The notes under the pieces: generated by a model
What the model saw: only the letters and a program-made list of their open reading frames with translations
What the model was told of the DNA's origin: nothing
Database searches by the model: none
Shown: piece by piece, positions 12,058 through 24,146 of the stretch
Numbering within the stretch: position 1 is the stretch's first letter
How the letters are laid out: each line of letters starts with the position of its first letter
Source: Syngnathus acus
Lineage: Eukaryota > Chordata > Actinopteri > Syngnathiformes > Syngnathidae
Reading direction: 5' to 3'
Length of the DNA stretch: 64,000 nucleotides
NCBI RefSeq assembly: GCF_901709675.1
Contig: NC_051087.1
Span: 8,270,884-8,334,883, forward strand
Position numbers and translations under genes: made by a program

Positions 12058-13796
12058 TTGAAAATGATTCTTTGTCCTGTGGTCGAATCATTTATTGGTC
12101 CCCACAGTTTTGATAAACTGGGTGGGGCCTTCGTCATTTCACCCACAATGTAAGATTGTCATGCAATGGATTCTATACTTTGCTGTCAAACAAAAAAAAA
12201 AATACTCCACAGAGTAATGTAATGTTTATTTTCCTTCTAAATAGGGAACAGTTACTTTCGTTTTATGGATGATGAAGTAGATACCTTCCTTGACTCCCAA
12301 CAGGGAGCAACATATTCCATCAGATGTCTTTCAAGATGCAGTGAAAGGAATTGAGATGCCCTTGATACCTCCCAATATCAGTTAGACAAACCCAACGTCA
12401 TTCAAGTTTCAAAAATGGAATGAACAGTTTTGAAGACCCACAAGAAAGCCCTTAGAGTACTAGATTATACGGATGGAAAAATCTCTCATTTGCCATTATC
12501 TATTGAAATACAAGAGCATCAGACCATAAACATTATAAACTAATTCCACTCTGTGAGGAGGGCATGACCTTGTTACTTAAACTTTAAATAATGCAGTGTT
12601 TGACATTGAGCTAGTTTTGATGGGAAAAACATTTCTGTCATTGTTGTGGCATCTCATACTTCATACTATAGGTCTCAACTTTGCCAAATGCCAGGCATAT
12701 TTTATTTTTTTGCCAGCGCAAATAACAATATAGCAGACCGGTTTCTACCAAGCTGGAAGCATTTGTAACTTCTTTTAAATCAAAAGGACTAATGTAAGGC
12801 CAATAAGCCAAACTGAAGTCACTGAAATCATTTTGGAATAACAGGTTTCTATATTGAGATGTAAAAGCTACCTTGACCTTGTTTCAGTGAAGCTCACTTC
12901 CTTTGGGAAAAGCTTGTACTTCAAGTTGTTTTGTTTTAGTAATCATGCCCTATCCTTCATATTTTCAATCTGTCAGTGCCTCTCCCATTGCGTTTGAGAT
13001 CTCTCACTGTTTTGTTTGTTTGCTCCCCTCAAATGTTCATTTTACCACTTTCTTTTATCCCTTCTCTTCTACATTTCATTCTCCATCTCTCCCAGCCAGT
13101 ATGTTTAGCCAATATATCTGCAGTGACTGACAGCACATGAAAGACCCTTGCCTAATATGCACTCATTTAATCTTGTGGGTGAAGATAAAAAAAATATATA
13201 TAGGAAAGTTGAGCACATGCAGGCAATCACTTTCAAATATGCATGTCAATACCACAGCCTTGTCAGCTCTTTACACAAACAAAAACTCTCAACACACACT
13301 TCACCATCTGTCTACATGCTGCCATGTGTACACTGCACTGATGGATTGGCTAGAGGCATACACACACTGTCACATAAACAAACACACCCACAAACTGAAA
13401 GGGTTCCATGCATAAATCACATGCAGTTTTGTGTGCAGACAAGCTGAAACAAACCCACGCTATTCCTATTTGCACATAGTGCTACCTCGCGGTGTGTCGA
13501 AAGGTCTCTTGAACATATTTTTGAGGATGACTGTTTACTAACTCGCATATAGTCACACTGTTACTCCAACAGTGGAGGCACATTTTTGACGTATTGTGTT
13601 CTTCTTTCAACGCAGCACAGTCTTGACTCTTGGCTTTGCTGTCAACCTTAAAAAAAAAAGAAAAATCTCTAATGCAGTTTTGTAAACTCCTTTGCTAGTT
13701 TGATCCGAAGTAAAGTGGAACCACAGTTTATTCTGGAATGAAAAGATTTCTTTGGCTTTACCGTTATTTTTTTAAAAGGAACATATTCTAATAGGA

Positions 13797-14162
13797 GGCG
13801 GCTCGGTGGCGCACTGGGTAGCACGTCCGCCTCACAGTTAGGAGGGTGCGGGTTCGATTCCACCTCCGGCCCTCCCTGTGTGGAGTTTGCATGTTCTCCC
13901 CGGGCCCGCGTGGGTTTTCTCCGGGCGCTCCGGTTTCCTCCCACATCCCAAAAACATGCTTGGTAGGCCGATTGGAGACTCCTAATTGTCCCTAGGTGTG
14001 AGTGCGAGTGCAAATGGTTGTTTGTCTCTGTGTGCCCTGCGATCGGCTGGCAACCGGTTCAGGGTGTCCCCCGCCTACTGCCCGATGACGGCTGGGATAG
14101 GCTCCAGCACTCCCGCGACCCCCGTGGGGACTAAGCGGTTCAGAAAATGGATGGATGGATGG
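13797..14162 (+). mobile_element. Full-length tRNA-derived SINE with 14-bp target duplication
   Basis: A 366-bp insertion bounded by perfect direct repeats atattctaatagga at 13783-13796 and 14163-14176. The head (about 13798-13865) resembles a tRNA gene: tggcgcactgggtagc fits an A box and gggttcgattcc (13850-13861) is a very good B box for RNA polymerase III. A long conserved body follows, and the tail is gcggttcagaaaatgg with TGGA/GGAT repeats, the type recognised by L2-clade LINEs. The element has no protein-coding role; open frames on both strands inside it are incidental. The intact flanking repeats suggest a fairly recent insertion. The family name needs a repeat-library search. Confidence 0.85.
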
Positions 14163-15200
14163 ATATTCTAATAGGATTGGAATCACTCTGTCATAAAATT
14201 GGTAATTCCTTTCACATTGGGAATCATTTACCTCCCATTGTTTAATTTGCAATGGAGGGGGCAATGCTGAATTAGCTAGTGTCGATGTAGCCATATTGCA
14301 CTGACATTTGCATTTTTTTGTCATTTACTAGAGTAATGCTATCTGTTCAGTAATGCTATGTTCAAGGACACACACACACACACAAACTAAGAAATCACTC
14401 CCCACAATGTTTTATTTCACCTGCGGTCCTTCTATGAACAAAACCTCTTTCACATTTCATGTCTAATTGAGTTATCTCCGCTGACCTATAAGGCCACAGA
14501 TGTTTATTTGTTTTGGAGCCCATTTGTTGAAAATTGCCCATTTCAAAATGACACTCATGTCATGCCACACCATGACACAATCCACAAGGTACAGCAGGTC
14601 AAACATTTAATTTAATGCCTTCCACTGGCAGGCACTGACTACTGTCTATTGTGTCTGCTGTGCTGGTTATGACTTCATTTCCACAAAGTCTTATGCGCTT
14701 TAGTCAAGAACACAGAGTGCATCCTGCACAGACACACTATGCAGCTTCAAATTAACACAGACCAGCACACATCACCTAACATTAGCGCCAACACATCCAT
14801 CAACAACATAGCCAGTCATATATTTTATACACTGCTTGGTATTCAGGTCATATCAGTCCTAGTCAGAGAAGTGACCGGGTTGTTGATGTGCATGGAATTT
14901 AAACTGCATAAGGAATCTTCTGTCACTCAATAATTTCTTTGTCATATTTTATTTTGGCTGTTTAGCATTCACTGTAACTTGTCGGGTCTATTCTTAACTT
15001 AACCCTTAAATTTATGTGGGACACGGAAGCTCATGAGTGTATTGTATAGTGCATTATATAGCACTTTATATGTGTGTAAATCATACATTGAACTTTTTCA
15101 GGTCCAAGATTTTTCATTTTGTCATGTTTGATAAATGTATTTAACCTTTTCAGAGATATTGGTGAAAATGTTTCATATTACTCAATCTACATTAAAATAT

Positions 15201-15380
15201 TCCATCCATCCACTATTTGCTCTACCTCTTATCCCCATTAGAGTTGTGAGTAAGATGGAGACTATCCTAGTGGACTTGGGGAGAGAGAATTGAGGTACAC
15301 CCTGAACTGGTTGCCAGTCAATCATATTATACTTATGCAGGGGATAAACAACCAGTCACAATATAGATTCACAAGACTTT
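15201..15380 (-). mobile_element. Decayed minus-strand copy of the SINE/L2-tail family
   Basis: The segment begins with CCAT/CATC repeats (the reverse complement of the GGAT tail). It continues through a weak gcttatcc-like stretch to gtacaccctgaactggttgc at about 15294-15313, which is diagnostic of this family in reverse. It then runs into ataaacaaccagtcaca. It is more diverged than the 13797 copy, and no duplication is evident. Confidence 0.6.
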
Positions 15381-18113
15381 CAGAAGCAGCTTGCATTGTG
15401 TGGAGTTGCATTCAACCACTATTATGCCACACCACTGTGGTTAATAATAAAATTAAAGTGATTGAATATGGTTTACTGTTACCTCTCAAGCATTTTGAGA
15501 CTCAAAAATATAGCTGTGCATGAAACTGGATCTAGTTGCATATATCCTTTCTTGGAACAACTAATTGATGCAAATTAAAGTTGTCAACACAACCACTGTA
15601 GAAAGAAACAGAACTTTAACCAGTGGCAAGATGTGTGCTGGAAGATTTGGAGGGCATTTGACCACTGAAGCAACTGCTCATTCCAAATCTAAGAGCAAGG
15701 TCATGAAGATAGTTCGAGCAACCTGTAAAAGTTTGAAATCAATACTGTAGCCAGTGTGGCGGTAAAATGATGGCAGTGATATTTTATTGTTTATTTATTA
15801 TGTCTGACCGATGGTATTCATATGAAATAAGGATGTTCGATACCACATTTTTCAGAACGATACCAACGTCAATGTAATGTAGTGTCATACTGTAATCTAT
15901 TGACTGTTGGATTTTCTTTTGAAAGTTACTTCTAAGCCTATTTCAAAATATGTTTCAACCTCGATAGTGAACGTTTTCTTTTCTCGACTTAATGTTCACC
16001 TTCAAGTAAAAAAAGAAAGAAAAAAAAAAGGAGAAACACATAATTTTACCCTTTTTTCATTAGCTTGTAAATCCAATGTGACATCTCACCCCATGTAGAT
16101 AACTTACTTGAGGATGGAGCAACATGCCAAATATTCACACTCTCTGTTTGATTGCTTATAACTCTGCACAGACAAAAGAATATGAACATGACATGAATAC
16201 AAAATATACAGCCAAGACTTTGGTCTTTCATTTGGCACATTATTTATATAATATTTTTCTATTCCAAGAGATACACTAAAGTGTAAAATGTGTGACATTA
16301 AGCCCCGGTCGCCATGTAATGGCAACATAGTATGACTGAAATCTTACTGGACAAATAATATCATGTATCCACATACAGTACTGGAACCAACAGCCCAGGG
16401 ATATTGTAAATGATCAAAAGAATAGACTGTTGAGAAATGTGTATATTAATATAATTCCATGGGTCAAGTATTACAATTTGGGGTGTAAATGTAGGTCAGT
16501 GCTTCTGATGGTGTTTAGGCCATCAGGCAAGGCCATTATTGGCCATGACAGCTCACCTCTGTTGTTTTGTCCTCTTCATCAGCGCACAAATGCTCTTCAA
16601 GGTGACAAAATGCCACATTTTGGGGGAGAAAATATTTTTGAGACTGATATTATATTGTAGTGTGCTTAGTTATAATGAAACAGTTTAGCCCAGTTTGCAC
16701 CTGGTTGTACGAGTCAGTTCAGTTTAGTACATTTAGTATGAATTTCTGAATGGAGCCAAAATATCTGTATATGTACAAGTCATGTATGTCGCAATGTTTT
16801 TTGTTTTTTTTTAGATATTCATGAGAAATAGTTCCCTTTTACTTGATTGTTTACTTGACCGGAGTGTGTACATGCATGTGCTGCTTGTACTTTTTGTTCA
16901 ATGTTTGATTCTGTAGATGCTTCTCCTGTGTTCTAATGCGGATATGTGTTTTTCCATTATGCCTGTGTTTTGGACTTTTCAGACCTGTTGTGTTATTTTT
17001 TATTGAACACGCGTCATGCGCCACTGTTCATTTAATTTAATGGCCGCAGATCACAGAAAACATCTGGCTGGTTTTTGTTATTGATTTTTTTTTAAAATCT
17101 TTTAACGGACTGCCAAGTCTGATATTCTGGGATTTGTTCTAGATCTAGGTGTGCATTAAATTGCACTATTACTAAAATTCATTGCATCACTCATGCGCTA
17201 CCATTTCTGGTGGGCACTTAAATAATGCTTAGCTTTTTTTTTTCTTCTAATACGCAATTTAAATATGGGTTTCTATACGTAATATGCATTGAAGAAAAGA
17301 GCACACGGATATAATGTTTTCCCTTATGTATGAGAGTTTTTTTTTCCATCCATCAATAACTTTTTTCTTAGGATTTTGTTTTGATAGAAGCATCTCTTGA
17401 GCCTGTCTCTCTTTGAAACTTTCTTTAGCTCCTCGCCCTTAATTCTCCATTTCAATCTTTCTCACGCCTAAAGTTTCCAATTTGAAAAGATGTTTTGGTC
17501 TGTTGCACCGGCAATTAAGGATAATTAACAATAGCACCTTTCCACATTCAGTTCCTTTAAAAAATATCAGTCATTTCCATCAATAAATGTGATTATGAAG
17601 GGGAAAAAAAGTCAAGTGCCCAGCAAGTCAAACTCATTTGTATTCATCGTAGCCACAGTGGCAGGTCAGTCATTATCGCCTCATCGTGTAATTGAGACAA
17701 GAGTGAGCTCAAATATTGACAGCAAAGTCATTCTCTGTACTGATGTCAATGCTTCTATCCTTGTTGAAGACATTTTTAGAGATTTTTCTAATGTCAAATG
17801 AGAGTAAACAAGATTGTTTTTGTACCAGGTGCTTTCCCTTGACCGAAAAGAAATTAGACTCATCACTGTCACACTCAAATATCCCACCAATCTATTCCAT
17901 TGAGTTTATTACACACTCAATCTGTCGTACCATCCTAAAAATTTTAAGTCGTATTGTCTTGACGTGACTGCATGCATTGTCATATCCTCAAACGTGACCC
18001 TTCATGCCAAAAATGTCCTTGAAAAACATACACTCTTCTTCTGTTATTATTATTGTGCTGTGGCTGTTCTCACAAGCAAGCACTGACCACCATCACCCTC
18101 TCTCTGGTTATAG

Positions 18114-18215
18114 GAAGGAATGGGCAATCTGCGAGTGACCAAAGAAGGGGTGAGACTGGAGGGGGTGTCTGAATTCCTTTTGCCTTTATACGTCAAAGAG
18201 ATCCAGTCCCGAAGG
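18114..18215 (+). CDS. sgcz: Zeta-sarcoglycan exon 3: start of extracellular domain
   Basis: This exon encodes 34 residues (71-104), from [17 protein letters not shown] to [38 protein letters not shown] is the conserved start of the extracellular sarcoglycan domain just after the membrane helix, and the LPLYVKEI wording fits zeta. The acceptor is tctctggttatag, with a rather weak pyrimidine tract, and the donor AGG/gtaagt is near consensus. Both ends are phase 0 and the length is 102 nt, so skipping it would keep the frame but remove the membrane-proximal part. Confidence 0.95.
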
Positions 18216-18731
18216 GTAAGTGTGAAAATGTAAGGTTTTGCCTACAAGTGTAAAGTGCACCTGTCGCATGGTTTTAATTGTTTTCTTTAATGTTTAATGT
18301 GGGTTTTCTTAATTGTACAATACTAATAATTTCAAGTAGTTACAAGTCCATACACTTGCTCTGTTTGTGACATCATTGCAATTTCACTACATCACTTAGT
18401 GCAAAGGTAGCACATATGAAAAGAAAGACTCAAATCAATTCTGGATCCCACCAGAGGAGCCCAGTACATGCACATGATTAATATTTTGGGGTGAAGAACA
18501 CTGGTGATGTTTTTTATTTAGATTTAGATTATTTTTAATATAATTTGATCTCCACATCTGTCAAAAAACAAATGCAACATCTTTCAAAAGACTTATACAG
18601 TTCAAGTACTGCAGACTACACTATACAATTATGCTGCCAAAAAAGGTAGGCTACTAAATACAAATGAGACTTTTACACACATTTCCTGACAAATGTATGT
18701 ATTTAATTTTTAAAAACACTACAGTAGTATA

Positions 18732-18773
18732 CCGCGACCCCCGTGGGGACTAAGCGGTACAGAAGATGGATGG
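18732..18773 (+). mobile_element. 42-bp insertion of the SINE/L2 tail with 14-bp target duplication
   Basis: Only the last 42 bases of the SINE family are present: ccgcgacccccgtgggg, the gcggtacagaa tail and GATGGATGG. Perfect direct repeats actacagtagtata flank them at 18718-18731 and 18774-18787. The body matches the complete copy at 14114-14155 closely. This is an extreme 5' truncation, as expected when target-primed reverse transcription stops early. Confidence 0.85.
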
Positions 18774-20724
18774 ACTACAGTAGTATAGTTGTAGTTCAAC
18801 ATAATTCAATCTAAGTCAAATTGTCATTAAAATGGTTGTGTTTACAGAGACATTGTTAATAAAATAAAGCTGATTCTTATTTTGATTCTAAAAGCTGTGG
18901 GGTTTTTTTTCTTTTTTTTTAAATACTGTTTTTTTTTCTCTCTAAATTTTTGATGAGCACTGAGTGTTGTTTCAGATTATCTGAAACCAGATTGTTTGTG
19001 TTGTATTTTTTTTTTTGAGTTACCCCCTTTGTTCTTATCACATTGATAATACTAGCCTTATTTAGTTTACTTTGACTCGGTTTTTGCATGTAAATAATAC
19101 ATAGGTCATAAAAATGAATCTTAATGAAATATTCAGGCTTTCCCTAGAAGGTATCTATCAAAAGTGTGCGTCTGTGGATGCATGCGCGAGTTTTTGTATC
19201 TCACTACAACATGTTCTGACATTTGTTTCAAAATACCTCCATCCATCAAACCCACCCAGAATTGTCATTGATTCTGCTAGTGAAGGCAACATAGACAATG
19301 GGTGCGCACTTAGAGCATGCTTGAAATGACAATGTGTGTAAAAGTGTGTGTTTGTGTTATTAGGGCAGCTACACGAATGACACAGGTTTTGTACATTTAT
19401 AGTGCGGTGGGACGGGAAAATAGAGGGAAAAGTAAAAAAGTTAAAAAAGAATCAGTCTTTCAATACAAACCTCTTCCCATTGCTCCAGCCATGAGATCAT
19501 TGCAGCTCTAGGATATCATTACACCATTTATCCATTGCGCCGTTTATCAGTGCGAGTGGCTTCAGAAAAAGATGGAGCTGTGGAACATCAATTGGAGAGT
19601 TTGGAGGATGTAATTGAATTCGATGTCCTTTCAAAGAACCCAGACATTGGGTGTAAAAGACGTGGCAAAACTTGGCCGACTACTGCACTCAGTACGACAA
19701 TGTGAATTCAATGTTTTGGTACTTGGTTGACATGCCTAAAAATGTTTTGGTGTTTATGTCATTATTGGGATTTATCAGAAGAGGAATCGTAATGCAACAA
19801 CGAAAGATGTGTGATTTTGCGTGTGTTTGAGTGAATGTCTGTTTTATATTGTTGAAACCTGAGTTTTAACTTTTTAGTATCATTATTGTAATTATTACTG
19901 TACATTGTAACATAGAGTCTATCTTAAATACTATATGGTTGAATATTATAAAGTATTAACATGCCTTTTAACAAGTTTTGTATATGATAAATGACTAAAT
20001 AAAAATGAACAACTTTATAAGACAAATAAGAGGAATCAGTACCAGTTAAAGTTGTAAAACTATTCTAACCTAATTACTATGATGAATTCTTTGAATATTG
20101 AATACTGATTGAGTATTGTTTTCTATTTTCCGAATAGGCAGCAGATTATTATGCTTCATGTACAGTAGATAAACTGATGGATCATAAATATTAAACTTTT
20201 AGATTGTTAGCATGATATCCAGTCTCATCAGATGCTTGTCCAATTTCCTTACACAAAAGAGGCCGAGGTCAGTTTTGACCAAATCTAAATTGTATGTTCA
20301 CATTGACATGCAAAAAAAAAAAAAAAAATCAGATACATGTCATATGTACGTAAAAAAGAAACCAGAATTGACCTGCTGTATGATAATGATCTTATTTTCA
20401 GTAGATGGACTGTCTCCTATTTCGACATTAACAGCTATCACAATTGACCATAAATAATGCAGCGGTTGCACTGGTTAAGGGGAAACTTGCTGAATCGGAA
20501 GTATATGAAACTCCTGGATGACCCAATAATCTACTTTATGAGAAGATATACTGAGAGATAGGCACTTAAAAAACAGAAAGAAGGGGTGAAATGAAGATGA
20601 CAAGCTGGGAAGAGATAGCTGCAGATAAATGAGTGACCACAAATCAATGACTGTACAATGGGTTGATGCCACAAATCTATCTGAGATAGATTTTCTTTTT
20701 GCAAATGTTCACTCTATTTAAACT

Positions 20725-20892
20725 TAATGCCTGCAACACATTCTAAAAAAGCTGGGACAGTTTCATGTTGACCTTTTGTAGTATACATGACCTCTCCTTT
20801 TAACAAAACTCAAAAATTATTTGGAAACTGAGGTTAATTATTGTTGAAGCTTTGTTAGTGAAATTATTTGATTTTTTTTTTTTCCAATCAAA
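20725..20892. repeat. Teleost interspersed repeat fragment
   Basis: The start, caacacattctaaaaaagctgg, followed by gggacagtttcatgttgacc, and the later stretch ggaaactgaggttaattattg recall a dispersed repeat frequent in fish genomes (family not named with certainty). Only one end appears to be present and no coding frame is visible. Confidence 0.5.
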
Positions 20893-22094
20893 CCAATAAC
20901 TGCTCATCCTGAAATTTCCTGTACACGTACCCTAACTATGCCTCAGCCTAAAATGATAAAAGGCCCTTTAACAGATCCATTAGTGTGTAAATAAGAATCA
21001 TCAGGTAAATTATTTTTATCTTCCTTGATAATGCAAAGTTATTTAACAATGAACACTTCGGGAAAGCATCGTGTTGATATGCTTTACTTGTCTTGTACAT
21101 GTCCACTTAACAACCCAGAGATGTCAAATTGGATTCACTTTCATTGGGCATTGATGCATCCCTTTTACTAACAATCATACATTAATAATGACGCCTTAAA
21201 AGGAAGGAAATCTTTTTACAACCCATAATAAGTTGAAAGCCGATATACTGTACAAATACTTACACAGTTATTCACACACGAGTCCGCGTGCACACAATCA
21301 CACAATGGCTAACAGTGACAACTCAACTCAGAGAACGGCATATTTCTCAGAGCGACACATGGAGGAATGTAATTCCTGAGTGGTGATGAAAGACAGGATA
21401 ATAAGAGGCCTGAATATAAAAACGTAAAGAAGGAGGTCTTTTTGCAGTAAAGTACTCAGAGTGAAGCAACCACTCCAAATGGAAAGAATGAAATGAATAA
21501 ATACGGGTAAATGGTGGCGCCAATAGGAAGCATGTTTATTGCCTTTTACACAATTGCACATATTATTCCGAAAGCTAAGATCCACAGGACTGGTGCCAGG
21601 ATCCGTGGATCTGGCCATAGGAGGAAAAATGATGGACAATAACAAAATACTAAATTGAAGATACCATCATGTTTGTCCATGCCTTTTTCATTTGTTTGTT
21701 TTTTTAAAGTAATTCTGCTGTACTGCAACTCAAAAGCAATATCTGATTTTTACTGGTTAATGTTCATTAAAACTCTCTTTGTTTTTATTACTATTGTTTT
21801 TTTTTTCTTATTATTAACAGAAGGGTAGCAACAATTTCGTCCATGTGTGGATATTATTATGTCATGCTTGTGTTCTACACAGTGCACCTAATTTCCAATT
21901 CTGCTAGGAGGGACATTTTTCAATTACATTATCTTTAGCCACCCAGTATGCAGGGAGATGACGACAGATATATGTAAGGTGAAACACATCAGCATGAGTG
22001 CAATTGGAACAGATGGCTTCTGTAAAAGAAGAGATGATATACTGAATTTACAATACTGTGTAAATGTTCTACGCCACTACTGTCCATGTAGTTC

Positions 22095-22300
22095 TAATTG
22101 ACTTTTTATCTATCCCAGCTGACTTCAGGCGAAAGGCAACCTCAACTGGTTGCCAATCACTTGCAGGGCACACATATACTGTCCAGCACAGAGACAGACA
22201 TCCATTCACACCTTCACTGAGTGGGAAGTGAATCCATGCTGCCTGCACCAAAGGCAAATTTAGAGTACCACTTCGCCGTCAGCGACTATAAAGAGTATAT
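22095..22300 (-). mobile_element. Minus-strand SINE-family copy, internally diverged
   Basis: tatcccagctgacttcagg at 22112-22130, then aactggttgccaatcacttg and cagggcacacatata, match the reverse complement of the body of the 13797 SINE family or a sister family. It continues through ccattcacacc to a diverged head near 22230-22300 with reversed tRNA-like wording. Edges are approximate and no target duplication was identified. Confidence 0.6.
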
Positions 22301-22751
22301 GTTCGTAAAAACTCCATCCTCCGAACCTTCACAAGAAAGTGCTGGGCACTGATTTGGTTGGTGTAGCTCGGACTGCACAGGAGTCACCACCCTTACATCA
22401 ATACCAAACCCACATATCAAAATAAAAACAGGCTATAAAAACTAGGTATGTATAAGGTTATACAGTACAATATATGTTTTTATATAATACTATCAATCAT
22501 TGTAACACTGGCACAGGCAGGAGCCTCTTGTGCAGAGCGCTGGAGTTGGGTGAGATGGCTCCAATGAGTCCACTAGTGAAGAGGATCCATTTTAATTGAT
22601 TTCAACTTCATTCTATTGCAAGTTGGAAAATAATGTTCATATAGCCTAAATGAATTAAAAAAAGAATCAAGACTGTTAAAAGGGCTGAGATGGGTCTTTT
22701 CAGCGAATAATTATATTTGAGTGTGGGTATTCTTTTTCATTTTATTATTTG

Positions 22752-22934
22752 GGGGATATGGCTCAGTGGTAGAGTGGTTGCCTCACAATCCAGATGTTGG
22801 GGGTTTAATCTTCAACCACTGTAACCATGCCAAAGTGTCCTTGAGCAAGACACAGAACCCCCAGTTGCTCCTAATGGCATGTCATCAGTAGGTGAATGGG
22901 ATGTGAAGCGCTATACAAGTATAACCCATTTACC
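22752..22934 (+). mobile_element. Second type of tRNA-derived SINE
   Basis: atggctcagtggtagagtgg at 22758-22777 is a tRNA-like A box region, and the degenerate gggtttaatcttc near 22801 occupies the B box place. The body has tgtccttgagcaagacac and gttgctcctaatgg, and the tail agcgctatacaagtataa, all typical of a widespread teleost SINE. A possible 8-bp flanking repeat, attatttg (22744-22751 and 22935-22942), is AT-rich and therefore weak evidence. The decayed B box suggests the copy is inactive. Confidence 0.75.
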
Positions 22935-23817
22935 ATTATTTGAGGAAGGCACCGATGGTACTGTTTACCCTCCAATATAGTCCTGGCAATGCCCAACTGT
23001 TCATCAACTTCTGTCAATGAACAGATCAACAAACACAGGGAAGACATACAGCACCTCGTTTTTTTCACTTTCTTAAGAAATGAGCCTTGGCTGAGGCCTG
23101 CGCTCTTCTGAGTGACATACTTGTTATATTCTGTCATTATATACCTGCTACTGTGACAAATGCAGTGACACCTTTGGCACTAAAGTGTGTATTTATGTTG
23201 CATGAATGGAGAGCTAGGCAGAATTTTGAACCAAGAACAATGGTACTTTGGCCGGAAACTCGAATCAGCGGGCTGTTGGGAAGGCATTTAAAGGCACCGG
23301 TGAAGCTTTGGAAGTCCTGAAGCACGGATGATGTGAACAGAGAATAAAGCTGTTCAGTTGCCAACATTTCTGCCAGCTCTGAGAAACTCATCTCAAACCA
23401 GCGCTTGGAGCCCCTCACAAAAGGCATGTGCTCTGTGACAATAAGGGTTCGGGAGGAGGGAAATAGCTGGCAGGATAATTAAAGCTACAGTCCTTGACCA
23501 CTTTCAAGGTAAGAAGAGGAGAAATTGCTAAACTGGGAGATTCAGTCAGATAATAACACCAATTTTAAATTTCTATGTACGAGTTACGTATTCTCTATCT
23601 AGTTTGAGTCCTGTACTAGCTCTATTACCTTGTCTTTGCCCTCATTAGATCTTACAGATAAGTTTGAAAAGACATCCCTCACCCAATACAAAGATCTTGG
23701 TGGAGAGACAAATGAAGACATTTGATCAAATAGAATTGAGTGATTGAAAACTGATTGCTGGAAGGTACGTACTAAGAAAGTGTTCTCAGTACAAAATCAA
23801 AAAATGATCACTTAAAG

Positions 23818-24146
23818 CACAGGTGTCAAACTCAAGGCCCGGGGGCCAGATACAACCCACCACATAATTTTATGTGGCCCACGAAGACAAATTGTGCATC
23901 AAATTCGTGTCATTACTAGAATTGCAAATTGTCTTCACTTTTAATTTTTTTTTTTTTTTATTAAATATTTGACCAGTTTTTACTCGTCTGATTTGAAAAC
24001 GAGTTATTTGTCAGTTTGTTTTGTAGCTTTTACTCCATATAATATGAGGTGCTCATACATTTATTTGGGTTGACAGTCATAATGGCCCTCCGAAAGAAAC
24101 TATGACTACAATGCGGCCCACGAAAAAAATGAGTTTGACACCCCTG
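23818..24146. mobile_element. Non-autonomous hAT element with 8-bp target duplication
   Basis: The 329-bp element starts cacaggtgtcaaactca and ends tgagtttgacacccctg, near-perfect terminal inverted repeats. It is flanked by acttaaag at 23810-23817 and 24147-24154. An 8-bp duplication with CA(G)...(C)TG ends is the signature of hAT transposons. The inside is AT-rich and non-coding, with gtggcccacgaa and gcggcccacgaa stretches that extend the symmetry of the ends. It would depend on a transposase from another element. Confidence 0.85.

Noticed and set aside
13669-14324. Open frames on both strands over the SINE
   Set aside because: They start in flanking intron and cross the insertion and its target duplications; the SINE is an RNA-derived element without protein.
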